Shown piece after piece: positions 1 to 10,764 of a stretch of DNA of 64,000 bases. The stretch comes from Mycobacterium sp. 1274756.6 (lineage in GTDB: Bacteria; Actinomycetota; Actinomycetes; Mycobacteriales; Mycobacteriaceae): contig NZ_LZLJ01000062.1 in NCBI RefSeq assembly GCF_001668625.1, positions 174,854 to 238,853 of the forward strand, written 5' to 3'. The notes below the pieces were generated by a model, which saw only the letters and a program-made list of their open reading frames with translations, was not told the origin of the DNA and made no database searches. The position numbers and the translations under genes were made by a program. Each line of letters opens with the position of its first letter. Positions within the stretch are counted from its first letter, which is position 1.

Positions 1-1040
1 AGTCGGCGTCGTTTCGCAACGGGCTGCCGCACGAGTCGGTGCGGGAGATGGACGTGCTGACCGGCGCCGGTGAGTTGCTCACCATCTCCCCCGACGCGCA
101 CCCCGATCTGTTCCGGGCCTTCCCCAACTCCTACGGCACCCTCGGGTATGCCACCCGGCTGCGCATCGAACTGGAGAGCGTCGAACCGTTCGTGACGCTG
201 CACCACATCCGGTTCCATTCCGTGCCCGAGCTCATCGCGGCGGCCGAACGGGTCATCGACACCGGCGGGTTCCACGGCCGACGGGTCGACTACCTCGACG
301 GGGTGGTGTTCAGCGCCCAGGAGAGTTACCTGTGCCTGGGGATCCGGACCGCCACGCCCGGCCCGGTCAGCGACTACACCGGCCAGGACATCTACTACCG
401 GTCGATCCAGCACCCGGACGGGATCCGCGACGACCGACTGACCATCCATGACTACTTCTGGCGCTGGGACACCGACTGGTTCTGGTGCTCGCGCGCCTTC
501 GGGGCACAGAACCCGCGGGTGCGACGCTGGTGGCCGCGCCGCCTGCGCCGCAGCAGCGTCTACTGGAAGCTGATCGGCTACGACCAGCGGTTCGCTATCG
601 CCGACCGCATCGAGCGGCTCAACGGGCGCCCACCGCGGGAGCGGGTGGTGCAGGACATCGAGGTGCCCATCGAGCGCTGCGCGGAGTTCTTGACCTGGTT
701 TCTCGACACCATCCCGATCGAGCCGCTGTGGATCTGCCCGCTGCGGCTGCGTGACTCCGCCGCGTGGCCGCTGTATCCACTGCGACCTGGCCACAGCTAC
801 GTCAACGTCGGGTTCTGGTCGTCGGTGCCGGCCGGCGGCACGCCCGGCGCGACCAACCGGCTCATCGAGGCCAAGGTCAGCGAGCTGGGCGGCCACAAAT
901 CGTTGTATTCCGAATCCTTTTACGGGCGTGAGGAATTCACCGACCTCTACGGCGGTGAGACCTACCGGACGGTGAAGAAGACCTACGATCCCGACGGACG
1001 ATTACTCGATCTCTACGCCAAGGCGGTGCAGCGACGGTGA
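1..1040 (+). CDS. FAD-binding oxidoreductase of the fatty-acid 10-methylation type (5' truncated)
   Basis: The C-terminal part (about 345 codons) of an FAD-linked oxidase of the vanillyl-alcohol-oxidase/DUMP fold; the reading frame is open to the left edge, so the start lies outside the window. The first visible residues (SASFRNG, then MDVLTG) are typical of the strands just after the FAD domain. It overlaps the following methyltransferase by 4 bp (GTGA), so the two are translationally coupled. Such pairs (Rv3719/Rv3720, and the BfaB/BfaA or Tms proteins) convert oleoyl lipids to 10-methyl stearate (tuberculostearate): the methyltransferase adds the methylene group and the oxidoreductase reduces it. 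That this pair does so, rather than a related modification, is inferred from the pairing and synteny. Confidence 0.8.
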   Translation, partial: SASFRNGLPHESVREMDVLTGAGELLTISPDAHPDLFRAFPNSYGTLGYATRLRIELESVEPFVTLHHIRFHSVPELIAAAERVIDTGGFHGRRVDYLDGVVFSAQESYLCLGIRTATPGPVSDYTGQDIYYRSIQHPDGIRDDRLTIHDYFWRWDTDWFWCSRAFGAQNPRVRRWWPRRLRRSSVYWKLIGYDQRFAIADRIERLNGRPPRERVVQDIEVPIERCAEFLTWFLDTIPIEPLWICPLRLRDSAAWPLYPLRPGHSYVNVGFWSSVPAGGTPGATNRLIEAKVSELGGHKSLYSESFYGREEFTDLYGGETYRTVKKTYDPDGRLLDLYAKAVQRR

Positions 1041-2347
1041 CCACGTTCAAGCAGCCCACCGGAACGAGGGGCCGGCTGAGCCTCGCGGAGATCGTCGAGA
1101 TCTTCGCCCAGGGCGGTCGACTGCCGTTGAAGTTCACCGCCTACGACGGCAGCGTCGCCGGCCCCGCGGACGCCGAACTGGGACTGGACCTGCTGACCCC
1201 GCGCGGGGTCACCTATCTGGCCACCGCCCCCGGGGATCTGGGTCTGGCGCGCGCCTACATCGCCGGTGACCTGCAGACCCACGGGGTGCATCCGGGCGAC
1301 CCGCACAGACTGCTGCACGCCTTGGCCGACCGGCTGGAGTTCAACCGGCCGCCGGCGCTGGTGATGGCCAACATCATCCGCTCCATCGGCCTGGAACGGC
1401 TGATCCCGGTGGCCCCGCCCCCACAGGAGGCCCGACCGCGGTGGCGGCGCGTGATCGAGGGATTGCGGCACTCCAAAACCCGTGACGCCGAGGCCATTCA
1501 CCACCACTACGACGTCTCCAACACCTTCTACGAATGGGTGCTGGGCCCGTCGATGACCTACACCTGCGCGCTCTACCCGCACCCCGACGCGACGCTGGAG
1601 GAGGCCCAGGAGAACAAGTACCGGCTGATCTTCGACAAGCTGCGGCTGAAGCCCGGGGACCGGCTGCTCGATGTCGGCTGCGGCTGGGGCGGCATGGTGC
1701 GCTACGCCGCGCGCCGCGGGGTGCGGGCCATCGGCGCCACCCTCTCGGCCGAACAGGCCCAATGGGCGCGCCAGGCCATCGCCGCCGAGGGGTTGGGCGA
1801 GCTCGCGGAGGTGCGCCACTGCGACTACCGCGATGTCGGCGAAGCCGGATTCGACGCGGTTTCCTCGATCGGGTTGACCGAGCACATCGGGGTGGCCAAC
1901 TACCCGGCCTACTTCGGTTTCCTGCATGCCAAGCTGCGTACCGGCGGGCTGCTGCTCAATCACTGCATCACCCGCCGCGACAACACCCACACGTTCAGCG
2001 CCGGCGGGTTCATCGACCGCTACGTGTTCCCCGACGGGGAGCTCACCGGTTCGGGGCGCATCGTCAGCGCGATCCAGGACGTCGGCCTGGAGGTGCTGCA
2101 CGAGGAGAACCTGCGCCACCACTACGCGTTGACGCTGCGCGACTGGTGTTCAAACCTGGTGGCGCACTGGGATGATGCGGTCGCCGAGGTGGGGCTGGCC
2201 ACCGCCAAGGTGTGGGGTCTGTACATGGCCGGCTCACGGGTCGGGTTCGAGCACAACGCCATCCAGCTCCACCATGTGCTGGCGGTCAAGACCGACGAGC
2301 GCGGCCACGACGGCGGACTGCCGCTTCGACCCTGGTGGCAGCCGTAG
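1037..2347 (+). CDS. SAM-dependent methyltransferase, cyclopropane-fatty-acyl-phospholipid synthase family
   Basis: 436 aa, starting at a GTG that overlaps the upstream stop. Residues ~215-225 hold the SAM-binding glycine motif LDVGCGWGG; further on are the family-typical EHIG and a C-terminal helical region. An N-terminal extension of about 150 aa precedes the methyltransferase core, as in bacterial CFA synthases and Rv3720. It should methylate (or cyclopropanate) the double bond of phospholipid-bound unsaturated fatty acids at the membrane. The coupled FAD oxidoreductase upstream argues for 10-methyl branching rather than ring formation. Next to dnaX on the other side, as Rv3720 is in M. 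tuberculosis. Confidence 0.85.
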   Translation: MTTFKQPTGTRGRLSLAEIVEIFAQGGRLPLKFTAYDGSVAGPADAELGLDLLTPRGVTYLATAPGDLGLARAYIAGDLQTHGVHPGDPHRLLHALADRLEFNRPPALVMANIIRSIGLERLIPVAPPPQEARPRWRRVIEGLRHSKTRDAEAIHHHYDVSNTFYEWVLGPSMTYTCALYPHPDATLEEAQENKYRLIFDKLRLKPGDRLLDVGCGWGGMVRYAARRGVRAIGATLSAEQAQWARQAIAAEGLGELAEVRHCDYRDVGEAGFDAVSSIGLTEHIGVANYPAYFGFLHAKLRTGGLLLNHCITRRDNTHTFSAGGFIDRYVFPDGELTGSGRIVSAIQDVGLEVLHEENLRHHYALTLRDWCSNLVAHWDDAVAEVGLATAKVWGLYMAGSRVGFEHNAIQLHHVLAVKTDERGHDGGLPLRPWWQP

Positions 2348-2444
2348 TCACGCTGCTTCGGCCCATGTCGCGGGGCTGAGCGAACGGCCACCACAAACTC
2401 GGCGCTGCCGGTACCGTCGGTGGAATGCGGCCGAAGAGCTGGCG

Positions 2445-3494
2445 ATGCTGATCGCGTCGTTGCGCGACCTGCAGTGGCGCAGGCGGCGGTTCGTCATCGC
2501 CATCGTGGGCACCGCGACGGTCTTCGCGATGACGCTGATCCTCACCGGACTGGCCAACGGCTTCAGCGCCGAGGCGCAGCGCAGCGTCGACTCGATGGGC
2601 GTCGACACCTTCGTGATCAAATCCGGGTCGGTCGGGCCGTTTCTGGGCTCCGGACGCTTCGCCCAGGCGGATGTGGCGGTGATCGCGAAAGTGCCGGGCG
2701 TGGAATCGGCGACCCCGCTGGTCTACGCCGCGGCCATCCTGCAGGACCGGCACGGGCCGCAGAACGTCAACGTGTTCGGTGCGCCGGACCGGGGCCCGGG
2801 CATGCCGCAGGTGCAGTCCGGCCGGGTGCCGACCTTGCCGGGCGAGGCCGCCGTCTCGACCACGCTGGGCCGTTCCGTCGGCGAGACGCTGGAGATCAAC
2901 TCGCGGCAGCTGCGCATCGTCGGGCTCGTCGACAACTCCACCGCGCTGGCCGGGCAGGCCAACGTGTTCATGACCGTCATCGGCGCGCAGCGCCTGCTGT
3001 TCTCCGGACAATCGCTGATCTCGTCGGTGGCGGTGGTCGGCGACCCGCAGCAAATGCCGGCCGGCTACCGGCTGATCGATCGGGCCGGCGCCGTCGACGA
3101 CATGGTGCGGCCCCTGCACGGCGCCTACACCGCCATGTCGTACATGGCGGTGCTGCTGTGGCTGGTGGCGGTGCTCATCGTCGGGTCGCTGATCTACCTG
3201 TCGGTGCTCGAGCGCACCCGCGACTTCGCGGTGTTCAAGGCGATCGGGGTGCCGACCCGGTCGGTGCTGGCCGGCCTGGCGCTGCAGGCGGTGATCGTGG
3301 CGGTGGTGGCGGCGCTGCTGGGCGGGCTGCTCTCGCAGGTGCTCGGCCCGCTGTTCCCGATGCGGGTGCTGGTTCCCGCCTCGGCCTACACCCTGCTGCC
3401 GGTGGTCGCGGTGGTCATCGGGCTGCTGGCCACCGGGGCGGGGCTGCGCCGCACCGTGCGCATCGATCCGGCGTTGGCGTTCGGAGGGCCGTGA
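2445..3494 (+). CDS. ABC transporter permease, FtsX/MacB-like
   Basis: 349 aa, the same length I recall for Rv0072. One N-terminal membrane segment (residues ~18-38), a periplasmic MacB-PCD-like domain of about 200 aa, then three C-terminal membrane segments; the last region contains the FtsX-type loop with FKAIGVP. The ATG at 2445 is chosen because it gives the usual short cytosolic N-terminus before the first helix; the frame is open further upstream but reads into low-quality sequence. Its stop overlaps the ATPase start (GTGA), so the two form one transporter. Family members move lipids or peptides or act as mechanotransmitters; the old 'glutamine transport' label for Rv0072/Rv0073 has no support in this sequence. 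Confidence 0.85.
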   Translation: MLIASLRDLQWRRRRFVIAIVGTATVFAMTLILTGLANGFSAEAQRSVDSMGVDTFVIKSGSVGPFLGSGRFAQADVAVIAKVPGVESATPLVYAAAILQDRHGPQNVNVFGAPDRGPGMPQVQSGRVPTLPGEAAVSTTLGRSVGETLEINSRQLRIVGLVDNSTALAGQANVFMTVIGAQRLLFSGQSLISSVAVVGDPQQMPAGYRLIDRAGAVDDMVRPLHGAYTAMSYMAVLLWLVAVLIVGSLIYLSVLERTRDFAVFKAIGVPTRSVLAGLALQAVIVAVVAALLGGLLSQVLGPLFPMRVLVPASAYTLLPVVAVVIGLLATGAGLRRTVRIDPALAFGGP

Positions 3495-4525
3495 CCGTGG
3501 GTGATCTGCGCATCAAGGACCTGGTGGTCGAGTACTCCAGCGCCGGTTACGCGGTGCGGCCCATCGACGGGCTGGATCTGGAGGTGGCCGCCGGATCGCT
3601 GGTGATCCTGCTCGGGCCCAGCGGGTGCGGCAAGACGACGCTGCTGTCGTGTCTGGGCGGCATCCTCAGCCCCACCTCGGGGCGCATCGAGTTCGGCGAC
3701 ATCGACGTCACCGGCCTGGACCGTCGGCAGCTGGCCCGCTATCGGCAGAACACGGTGGGCATCGTGTTCCAGGCGTTCAACCTGGTGCCCAGCCTCACCG
3801 CGTTGGAGAACGTGGTCGTGCCGCTGCGGGCCTCGGGCATGCCGTTGCGAGCGGCGCGGCGCCGGGCCGCGGAGTTGCTGGAGCGGGTGGGGCTGGGCGA
3901 TCGGGCCCAGCACCGGCCGGGCGATCTCTCCGGCGGCCAGCAGCAGCGGGTGGCGGTGGCCCGCGCGATCGCCCTGGACCCGCCGCTGATCCTGGCCGAC
4001 GAGCCGACCGCGCACCTGGACTTCATCCAGGTGGAGTCGGTGTTGCGGCTGATCCGGGAACTGGCCGACGGTGACCGGGTGGTGGTCGTGGCCACCCACG
4101 ACACCCGCATCCTGCCGCTGGCCGACCGGGTGGTGGAACTGGTGCCGCACTTCACCGGCCTGGATCGGCCGCCGGAGGCCGTCGCGCTGACCGCCGGGGA
4201 GGTGCTGTTCGAGCAGGGCACCGTCGGGGACCTGATCTATGTGGTCGAGCGCGGCGAGCTCGAGGTGGTGCGGGAGCTGGCCGACGGCGGTGAGGAGCCG
4301 ATCACGGTGGCCACCGCCGGGGAGTACTTCGGGGAGATCGGGCCGCTGTTCGCGATGCCGCGCTCGGCGACGGTGCGGGCGCGCACCGACGCGACCCTGA
4401 CCGCCTACACGGTGCAGGCGTTCCGCGAGCGCCTCGGCAACGCCGGGGTGCGCGACCTCATCGAGCACCGCGAGATCGACGAGATGAACCGCACCGACGA
4501 CGAGGGCGCCGGATCCGACGGGTAG
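3491..4525 (+). CDS. ABC transporter ATPase with C-terminal cyclic-nucleotide-binding domain
   Basis: 344 aa. Residues 1-~220 are a LolD/MacB-type ATPase: Walker A GPSGCGKTT, Q-loop, signature LSGGQQQR, Walker B LILADEPT and the switch His in ATHD. After ~230 comes a cNMP-binding beta-roll: AGEVLFEQG, then GEYFGEIGPLF followed by PRSATV, which is the phosphate-binding cassette layout. It overlaps the permease gene by 4 bp (GTGA), with a second in-frame GTG two codons later. The architecture matches Rv0073. The fusion suggests that cAMP or another ligand tunes export, or that the roll is only a dimer/anchor module; the sequence cannot decide. It converges with dnaX, whose stop is 6 bp away. 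Confidence 0.88.
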   Translation: MTVGDLRIKDLVVEYSSAGYAVRPIDGLDLEVAAGSLVILLGPSGCGKTTLLSCLGGILSPTSGRIEFGDIDVTGLDRRQLARYRQNTVGIVFQAFNLVPSLTALENVVVPLRASGMPLRAARRRAAELLERVGLGDRAQHRPGDLSGGQQQRVAVARAIALDPPLILADEPTAHLDFIQVESVLRLIRELADGDRVVVVATHDTRILPLADRVVELVPHFTGLDRPPEAVALTAGEVLFEQGTVGDLIYVVERGELEVVRELADGGEEPITVATAGEYFGEIGPLFAMPRSATVRARTDATLTAYTVQAFRERLGNAGVRDLIEHREIDEMNRTDDEGAGSDG

Positions 4526-4531
4526 CCGGCG

Positions 4532-6421
4532 CTACTGCGGGTCGATGGGCCGGGCGCCGAGCTCACTCTGCAGCAACTGCAGCGCGGCTTCCTCCGGGTC
4601 GACGCGGGGGGTGTCCGGGTCGGCCTGGCCGGCCTCGGCGAGCATGCTGTCCTCTTCGGCGCGCTGGGCGGCCCGCTGCTCGGCGGCGCGCTGCTCCGCT
4701 CCGGCGTCGACCGGCGGGGCCGCCTCGACCGGGTCGGGGAGCCCATACTCGCAGCGCACCCGCCAGTTGACCCCCAGCGCGTCCTTGAGGGCCTCGGCGA
4801 TCACGTCGGTGTTGCGCTGCTCGCACAGGCGTTTGGCCAGCGGCTCGGATTCATGGGCCAGCACCAAGGTGGTGCCGTCCACCGCGCGCACGGTGGCCCC
4901 GGCCAGCATCACCTCGGTGGTGCGGCTGCGCTGGCGCACCTTCTCGCGCACCGTGGTCCACATCGAGCGGACCGCGGCGACGTCGGGCTGACCCGGCGCG
5001 CCGGCCGGTGCGGCCGCCGGCGCGGGCCGCGACACCGGCGGAGGCTCCGGCGGCGAAGCCGGCGCGGTGGGCTCGGGCCGGGGTTCGGGCTGGGTGGCCG
5101 GAGCCGGTTCGGGGGCCGGTTCAGCGACCGGCTCGGGGGCCCGGTCAGGGACCGGCTCGGGGGCCGGTCGGGTCGGTGCGCTCTGGGAGGGACGGGTGAA
5201 CTGCCGGCCCGGCGTCGGCGCGGCACCGGGCGTCTCCGCGTCGGCCGGGATGGACATCTCCAGGCGGGCTTCGATCCGTTCGATGCGCTGCAGCAGCGCC
5301 GCCTCGGTGTCGGCCGCCGACGGCAGCAGCAGCCGGGCGCAGATCACCTCCAGCAGCAGCCGCGGGGCGGTCGCGCCGCGCATCTCCCCCAGCCCGGCTT
5401 GCACCACCTCGGCGTAGCGGGTCAGGGTGCCCATCCCGATCCGGGCGGACTGCTCGCGCATCCGCTCCAGCACGTCCTCGGGCGCGTCGACCACGCCCTT
5501 GGCGGCCGCATCCGGCACCGCCTGCAGCACGATCAGGTCGCGGAAGCGCTCCAGCAGGTCGGTGGCGAACCGGCGCGGGTCGTGGCCGGCGTCGATCACC
5601 GCCTCGATCGCCCCGAACAGGGTGGCGGCGTCCCCGGCGGCCAGGGCGTCGACCGCGTCGTCGATGAGCGCCGCGTCGGTGGCGCCCAGCAGACCCAACG
5701 CCCGCTGGTAGGTGACCCGGCTGCCGTCCGCGCCGGATTCCGACCCGGCCAGCAACTGGTCGAGCACCGACAGCGTGTCGCGCGGTGAGCCGCCGCCGGC
5801 GCGGATCACCAGCGGGTAGACCGCGTCGTCGATCCGGACGTTCTCCTGCGCGCAGATCCGGTCGACCAGCTCGCGCATGGTCCGCGGCGCCAGCAGCCGG
5901 AACGGGTAGTGGTGGGTGCGCGAGCGGATGGTGGGCAGCACCTTCTCCGGTTCGGTGGTGGCGAACACGAAGATCAGGTGATCCGGGGGCTCCTCGACGA
6001 TCTTGAGCAAGGCGTTGAACCCGGCCGTGGTGACCATGTGCGCTTCGTCGACGATGAAGATGCGGTAGCGGGACTGGGCCGGGGCGTAGAAGGCGCGGTC
6101 GCGCAGTTCGCGGGTGTCGTCGACACCGCCGTGGCTGGCCGCGTCGAGTTCGACCACGTCGATGCTGCCGCCGCCGTTGGGGGCGAGCGCGACGCAGGAG
6201 TCGCACTCCCCGCACGGGGTCGGGGTCGGGCCGGCCGCGCAGTTCAGCGAGCGCGCCAGGATGCGCGCCGAGGAGGTCTTGCCGCAGCCGCGCGGTCCGG
6301 AGAACAGGTAGGCGTGGTTGATCCGACCGGAGTTCAGCGCCGTCGACAGCGGCTCGGTGACGTGTTCCTGCCCCACCACCTCGGCGAACGTTGCCGGTCG
6401 GTACTTGCGGTAGAGGGCCAC
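4532..6421 (-). CDS. dnaX: DNA polymerase III subunit gamma/tau
   Basis: 629 aa clamp-loader ATPase that loads the beta sliding clamp at replication forks. The N-terminus MALYRKYRPATF, Walker A GPRGCGKTS (~residue 42), the zinc-module cysteines around CGECDSC, Walker B IFIVDEAHM, and the sensor-1 region FATTEPEKVLPTI are all present. Residues ~390-490 are a Pro/Ala/Glu-rich linker, followed by the tau-type C-terminal domain. Its normal upstream neighbour aspC lies on the same strand but is now separated by an IS30 element, so any read-through from the aspC side would have to cross the insertion. Confidence 0.97.
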   Translation of the reverse strand: MALYRKYRPATFAEVVGQEHVTEPLSTALNSGRINHAYLFSGPRGCGKTSSARILARSLNCAAGPTPTPCGECDSCVALAPNGGGSIDVVELDAASHGGVDDTRELRDRAFYAPAQSRYRIFIVDEAHMVTTAGFNALLKIVEEPPDHLIFVFATTEPEKVLPTIRSRTHHYPFRLLAPRTMRELVDRICAQENVRIDDAVYPLVIRAGGGSPRDTLSVLDQLLAGSESGADGSRVTYQRALGLLGATDAALIDDAVDALAAGDAATLFGAIEAVIDAGHDPRRFATDLLERFRDLIVLQAVPDAAAKGVVDAPEDVLERMREQSARIGMGTLTRYAEVVQAGLGEMRGATAPRLLLEVICARLLLPSAADTEAALLQRIERIEARLEMSIPADAETPGAAPTPGRQFTRPSQSAPTRPAPEPVPDRAPEPVAEPAPEPAPATQPEPRPEPTAPASPPEPPPVSRPAPAAAPAGAPGQPDVAAVRSMWTTVREKVRQRSRTTEVMLAGATVRAVDGTTLVLAHESEPLAKRLCEQRNTDVIAEALKDALGVNWRVRCEYGLPDPVEAAPPVDAGAEQRAAEQRAAQRAEEDSMLAEAGQADPDTPRVDPEEAALQLLQSELGARPIDPQ

Positions 6422-6522
6422 GTCAGAAGGCTACCCAGCCGGACCGACGGCGCCCGAGAGGGTTGCTGTCGACGAGCCCCGGGAAGGTTGCCGGGCGCGC
6501 GAGTGAAGCTTGTCGACGCGCC

Positions 6523-7858
6523 AGTGAAGCTCCACGGTGGCCGGATCGCGGGCAGATTCAATTGTCTATTGCAACGTGCCAAGGTTTTGGAGGTTGCAAT
6601 GCCGAGTGGTTATCCGCATTCGTTAGCGACGCGCCGGGCGTTGTTCGACCGGGTGTGTCAGGGCGAATCGTTGTACACCGCATCTCAAGACATGCGCGTG
6701 TCAGCTACGGCTGCCAGCCATTGGTGGCGTCAAGCTGGGGCGATGAAGCTGATCAAGGGTGGTAAGAGCGCGCTACGCGGCGTCGTTGACGCCGGTGATC
6801 TCGATAGCCCGGGAGGGCGCGGTCATCGACTCAACCTCGACGAACGCATCGCGATCATGCGGGGACTCGACGCCGGGCTGACCTACGAGCAGATCGGTCA
6901 GCAACTCAGCCGCGACCGCTCGGTGGTGTGGCGCGAAGTCCAGCGCAACCGCAACGCCGACGGCGACTATCACGCCCGAATGGCCCATGCCCGAGCAGCC
7001 CAGAGGGCGAGGCGACCGAAAACTTTCAAACTGCAAAACCGCGACTTGTGCGCGGCCGTCGAGAACTGGATGGACGACGGGTGGAGCCCGAAGCTGATCG
7101 CCGACATGTTGGCCCGTGATCACCCCGATGACAGGCTGGCACGGGTGAGCCACGAAACCATCTACCAGTGTCTTTATGTCCAAGGCCGCGGCCGGTTGCG
7201 CGCCGATCTCAACAAGTGCTTGTCAACCAAACGTGCAGCCCGCAAGCACCGCGGCAGAGCCGAGCGCCGCGGGAAGTTCAGTGACGTGATCACTATCAGC
7301 CAGCGCCCCGCCGAAGCTGACGATCGTGCCGTGCCCGGGCACTGGGAAGGTGACTTGATCTTGGGCGCCGGGTGCGCCAGCGCGATCGGCACCCTGGTGG
7401 AACGCAGCACCCGGTTCACCATCTTGTTGCACCTGCCCAACGACCACACCGCCGATTCGGTGGCCGCCGCCATGATCGAGGCGATGAATGAGCTGCCAGC
7501 TCATCTACGTCGCACCATCACGTGGGACCGCGGCAGGGAAATGGCCGCCTGGCACGACATCAGCCTGCAACTACACGCCCCGGTGTATTTCTGCGACCCC
7601 CGATCACCATGGCAGCGGGGCAGCAACGAGAACACGAACCGACTGCTGCGGTTCTGGTTCGAAAAAGGCACCGACCTCAGCGGCTACACCAAAGCTGATC
7701 TCAAACGGGTCCAAGACAAGCTCAACAGCCGGCCCCGCCCAACCCTCGACTTCGACACCCCCGCCCAGCGGCTCACCGCACTACTCGACAAAGCCGCCGC
7801 CTAGCCGTTGCACCCACCACTTGACTTTGCGGCGATCTGAGCGCCGTGAGTCTTCACT
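6523..7858 (+). mobile_element. Insertion sequence, IS30 family, complete
   Basis: About 1.34 kb between dnaX and aspC, with one transposase gene. The ends are long, imperfect inverted repeats: reading inward, both start AGTGAAG, then share CACGG at similar spacing, GATCGC about 20 bp in, and TGCAACG about 45 bp in. Ends are therefore placed at 6523 and 7858. I could not define a clear 2-3 bp target duplication. A second AGTGAAG sits just outside the left end at 6502. The insertion lies about 100 bp upstream of dnaX and 32 bp downstream of the aspC stop. Confidence 0.7.
6599..7804 (+). CDS. IS30-family transposase
   Basis: 401 aa DDE transposase. N-terminal helix-turn-helix segments (ATRRALF, TAASHWW; then LNLDERIAI with LTYEQIGQQLSRDRS) bind the ends, followed by the IS30 core: the catalytic acids are D252 (GHWEGDLI), D310 (ITWDRG) and E344 (WQRGSNENTN). 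The last motif is the IS30 signature around the glutamate. Start ATG at 6599 is preceded by GGAGG at a good distance. The gene is intact and on the strand opposite to dnaX and aspC, so the element may still be active. Confidence 0.93.
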   Translation: MPSGYPHSLATRRALFDRVCQGESLYTASQDMRVSATAASHWWRQAGAMKLIKGGKSALRGVVDAGDLDSPGGRGHRLNLDERIAIMRGLDAGLTYEQIGQQLSRDRSVVWREVQRNRNADGDYHARMAHARAAQRARRPKTFKLQNRDLCAAVENWMDDGWSPKLIADMLARDHPDDRLARVSHETIYQCLYVQGRGRLRADLNKCLSTKRAARKHRGRAERRGKFSDVITISQRPAEADDRAVPGHWEGDLILGAGCASAIGTLVERSTRFTILLHLPNDHTADSVAAAMIEAMNELPAHLRRTITWDRGREMAAWHDISLQLHAPVYFCDPRSPWQRGSNENTNRLLRFWFEKGTDLSGYTKADLKRVQDKLNSRPRPTLDFDTPAQRLTALLDKAAA

Positions 7859-7890
7859 CGCGGCGGCGCCGGGGGCGCGGTGACGCCGAC

Positions 7891-9492
<1,602 letters not shown>

Positions 9493-9500
9493 CGCGAGTC

Positions 9501-9542
9501 TGAGGGCGGCCAAACGAGGAAAGTGCGGTTTGGCCGCCCTCA
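9501..9542 (+). terminator. Strong hairpin after tRNA-Ser
   Basis: A perfect 15-bp stem (TGAGGGCGGCCAAAC with its complement) around a 12-nt loop starts 8 bp after the tRNA. There is no clear T-run, as is common in mycobacteria. It probably ends the tRNA transcript before lucA. Confidence 0.75.
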
Positions 9543-9584
9543 GCCTGACTCGATCAGACCCGAACAGATCCTGCAGGAGGAGCC

Positions 9585-10430
9585 TTGGGACGCCTGACCG
9601 TGGTGCTGGCCCACGCGCTGTCCTCGCTGGCCGCCGCGGCGCTGTTCTTCCTGTTCGTGCTGCCCCGCTGGTGGGAGCTGACCGGCAGCGTCACCCCCAC
9701 CTGGGGCACCGTGCTGCGCATCCTCACCGGACTGGTGGTGGCGTTGGCCGCCGTGCCGGTGCTGCTGAGCCTGCTGCGCGCCCGCCGACCCGAGTTCGGC
9801 ACCCCGCAACTGGCGTTGACGCTGCGCGGCGTGTCGATCGGCGGGCACCTGGTGGCGGCCGTGGCGATCATCGCGACGGCGATCAGCGAGATCTGGCTCT
9901 CCCTCGACGACGTCGGGCAGTGGCTGTTCGGCGTCTACGGCGCGGCGGCGGCGATCGCGGTGCTCGGCATCGCCGCGTTCTACCTGTCGCTGCTGGCTGA
10001 GCTGCCCGCCCCGCCGCCCAAACCGATCAAGCCGAAGACGCCGCGGCAGCGGCGCCGCCGCAAGACGACGGACGCGAGCGAGGAGCCGGAGGCGACCGGG
10101 GAGGCGGCCGACCCGCACGAGCTCACCGAGTCCGCAGCGACCGAACTCGACACCACCGAACCGGCAGCCGACGACACCGTCAGCGCGGCCACCGCGGATG
10201 CGGACACGGTGGTCGCCGAGACCGCGGCCGACAAGGACGCCGAGGCGACCGTCGCGGCCGAGACCGCAGCCACCGAGACCGACAGCGCCGATGCCAAGAC
10301 GACCGCGGCGCTGCGCAACCGGCGACCGGCCGGCAAGTCGGCGCGGCGACGCCGCACCCGCGGCGGGGACAGCGCCCGCGACGAAGCACAAAACAACGCC
10401 CAAGACGAAGCCACCGACAGCGCGGACTGA
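9585..10430 (+). CDS. lucA: LucA-like membrane protein (Rv3723 family)
   Basis: 281 aa. Four hydrophobic segments in residues 1-~145, then a long low-complexity cytosolic tail rich in Ala, Thr, Glu and Asp with a basic patch (RRRRK, later KSARRRRTRG). LucA in M. tuberculosis stabilises Mce1/Mce4 and so coordinates fatty-acid and cholesterol uptake. The start is TTG at 9585, 4 bp after AGGAGG; the next in-frame start would cut into the first helix. The position after tRNA-Ser agrees with Rv3723. Its stop codon directly abuts the left repeat of the genomic island. Confidence 0.8.
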   Translation: MGRLTVVLAHALSSLAAAALFFLFVLPRWWELTGSVTPTWGTVLRILTGLVVALAAVPVLLSLLRARRPEFGTPQLALTLRGVSIGGHLVAAVAIIATAISEIWLSLDDVGQWLFGVYGAAAAIAVLGIAAFYLSLLAELPAPPPKPIKPKTPRQRRRRKTTDASEEPEATGEAADPHELTESAATELDTTEPAADDTVSAATADADTVVAETAADKDAEATVAAETAATETDSADAKTTAALRNRRPAGKSARRRRTRGGDSARDEAQNNAQDEATDSAD

Positions 10431-10514
10431 GCCACTCCGCGCCGCTCAGCGGCGCCGGTCGGTGTCACGGCTCGGCTGCACCCGCTTGGGTTCGCCCGGC
10501 ATCTTCGGATAATT
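10431..10514. repeat. Left direct repeat of the genomic island (84 bp)
   Basis: 81 of 84 positions match 22198-22281; differences are at 10436, 10467 and 10509. It includes the last codons and stop of the NHEJ primase gene found complete at the other end. It begins at the first base after the lucA stop, which is where the intact primase gene would be expected without the island. Confidence 0.9.
10446..10514 (-). pseudogene. 3' remnant of the NHEJ primase-polymerase gene
   Basis: Minus-strand translation gives the same C-terminus as the intact gene at 22213-23235 (ending QPSRDTDRRR and a TGA) with a synonymous change. Nothing upstream of it belongs to that gene, so it is a stranded 3' fragment left or made when the island arrived. 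Confidence 0.85.
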
Positions 10515-10764
10515 GGGTTCTCCGGGTAGTTCAGGGCTGTGCGGTTGCGTGCCTCCGCCCTGGCTGATTAATCGGTGTCTGATGAGACCCACAACGGTGC
10601 TTACCTGATCTACCTGGGCGTTCTTCGAGTTCTGCGTGTAGGGCGGGGTGAGAAACGACGTCGGGACTGTCCCCCTGATCTGGAGGCGACCGACATTGCA
10701 GACCCGTAAGAGTCGCCAGAGACCTACCGCGGTCCCTCAGCCAAGGGTGGCCATCCCGGATCAC

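Noticed and set aside
5909..6598. Upstream extension of the IS30 transposase frame
   Set aside because: Antisense to dnaX; a ribosome site precedes the ATG at 6599.
10531..10764. 77-codon minus-strand frame at the island's left end
   Set aside because: No ribosome site, no recognisable protein features, Arg/His-rich; the area looks like degenerate mobile DNA.
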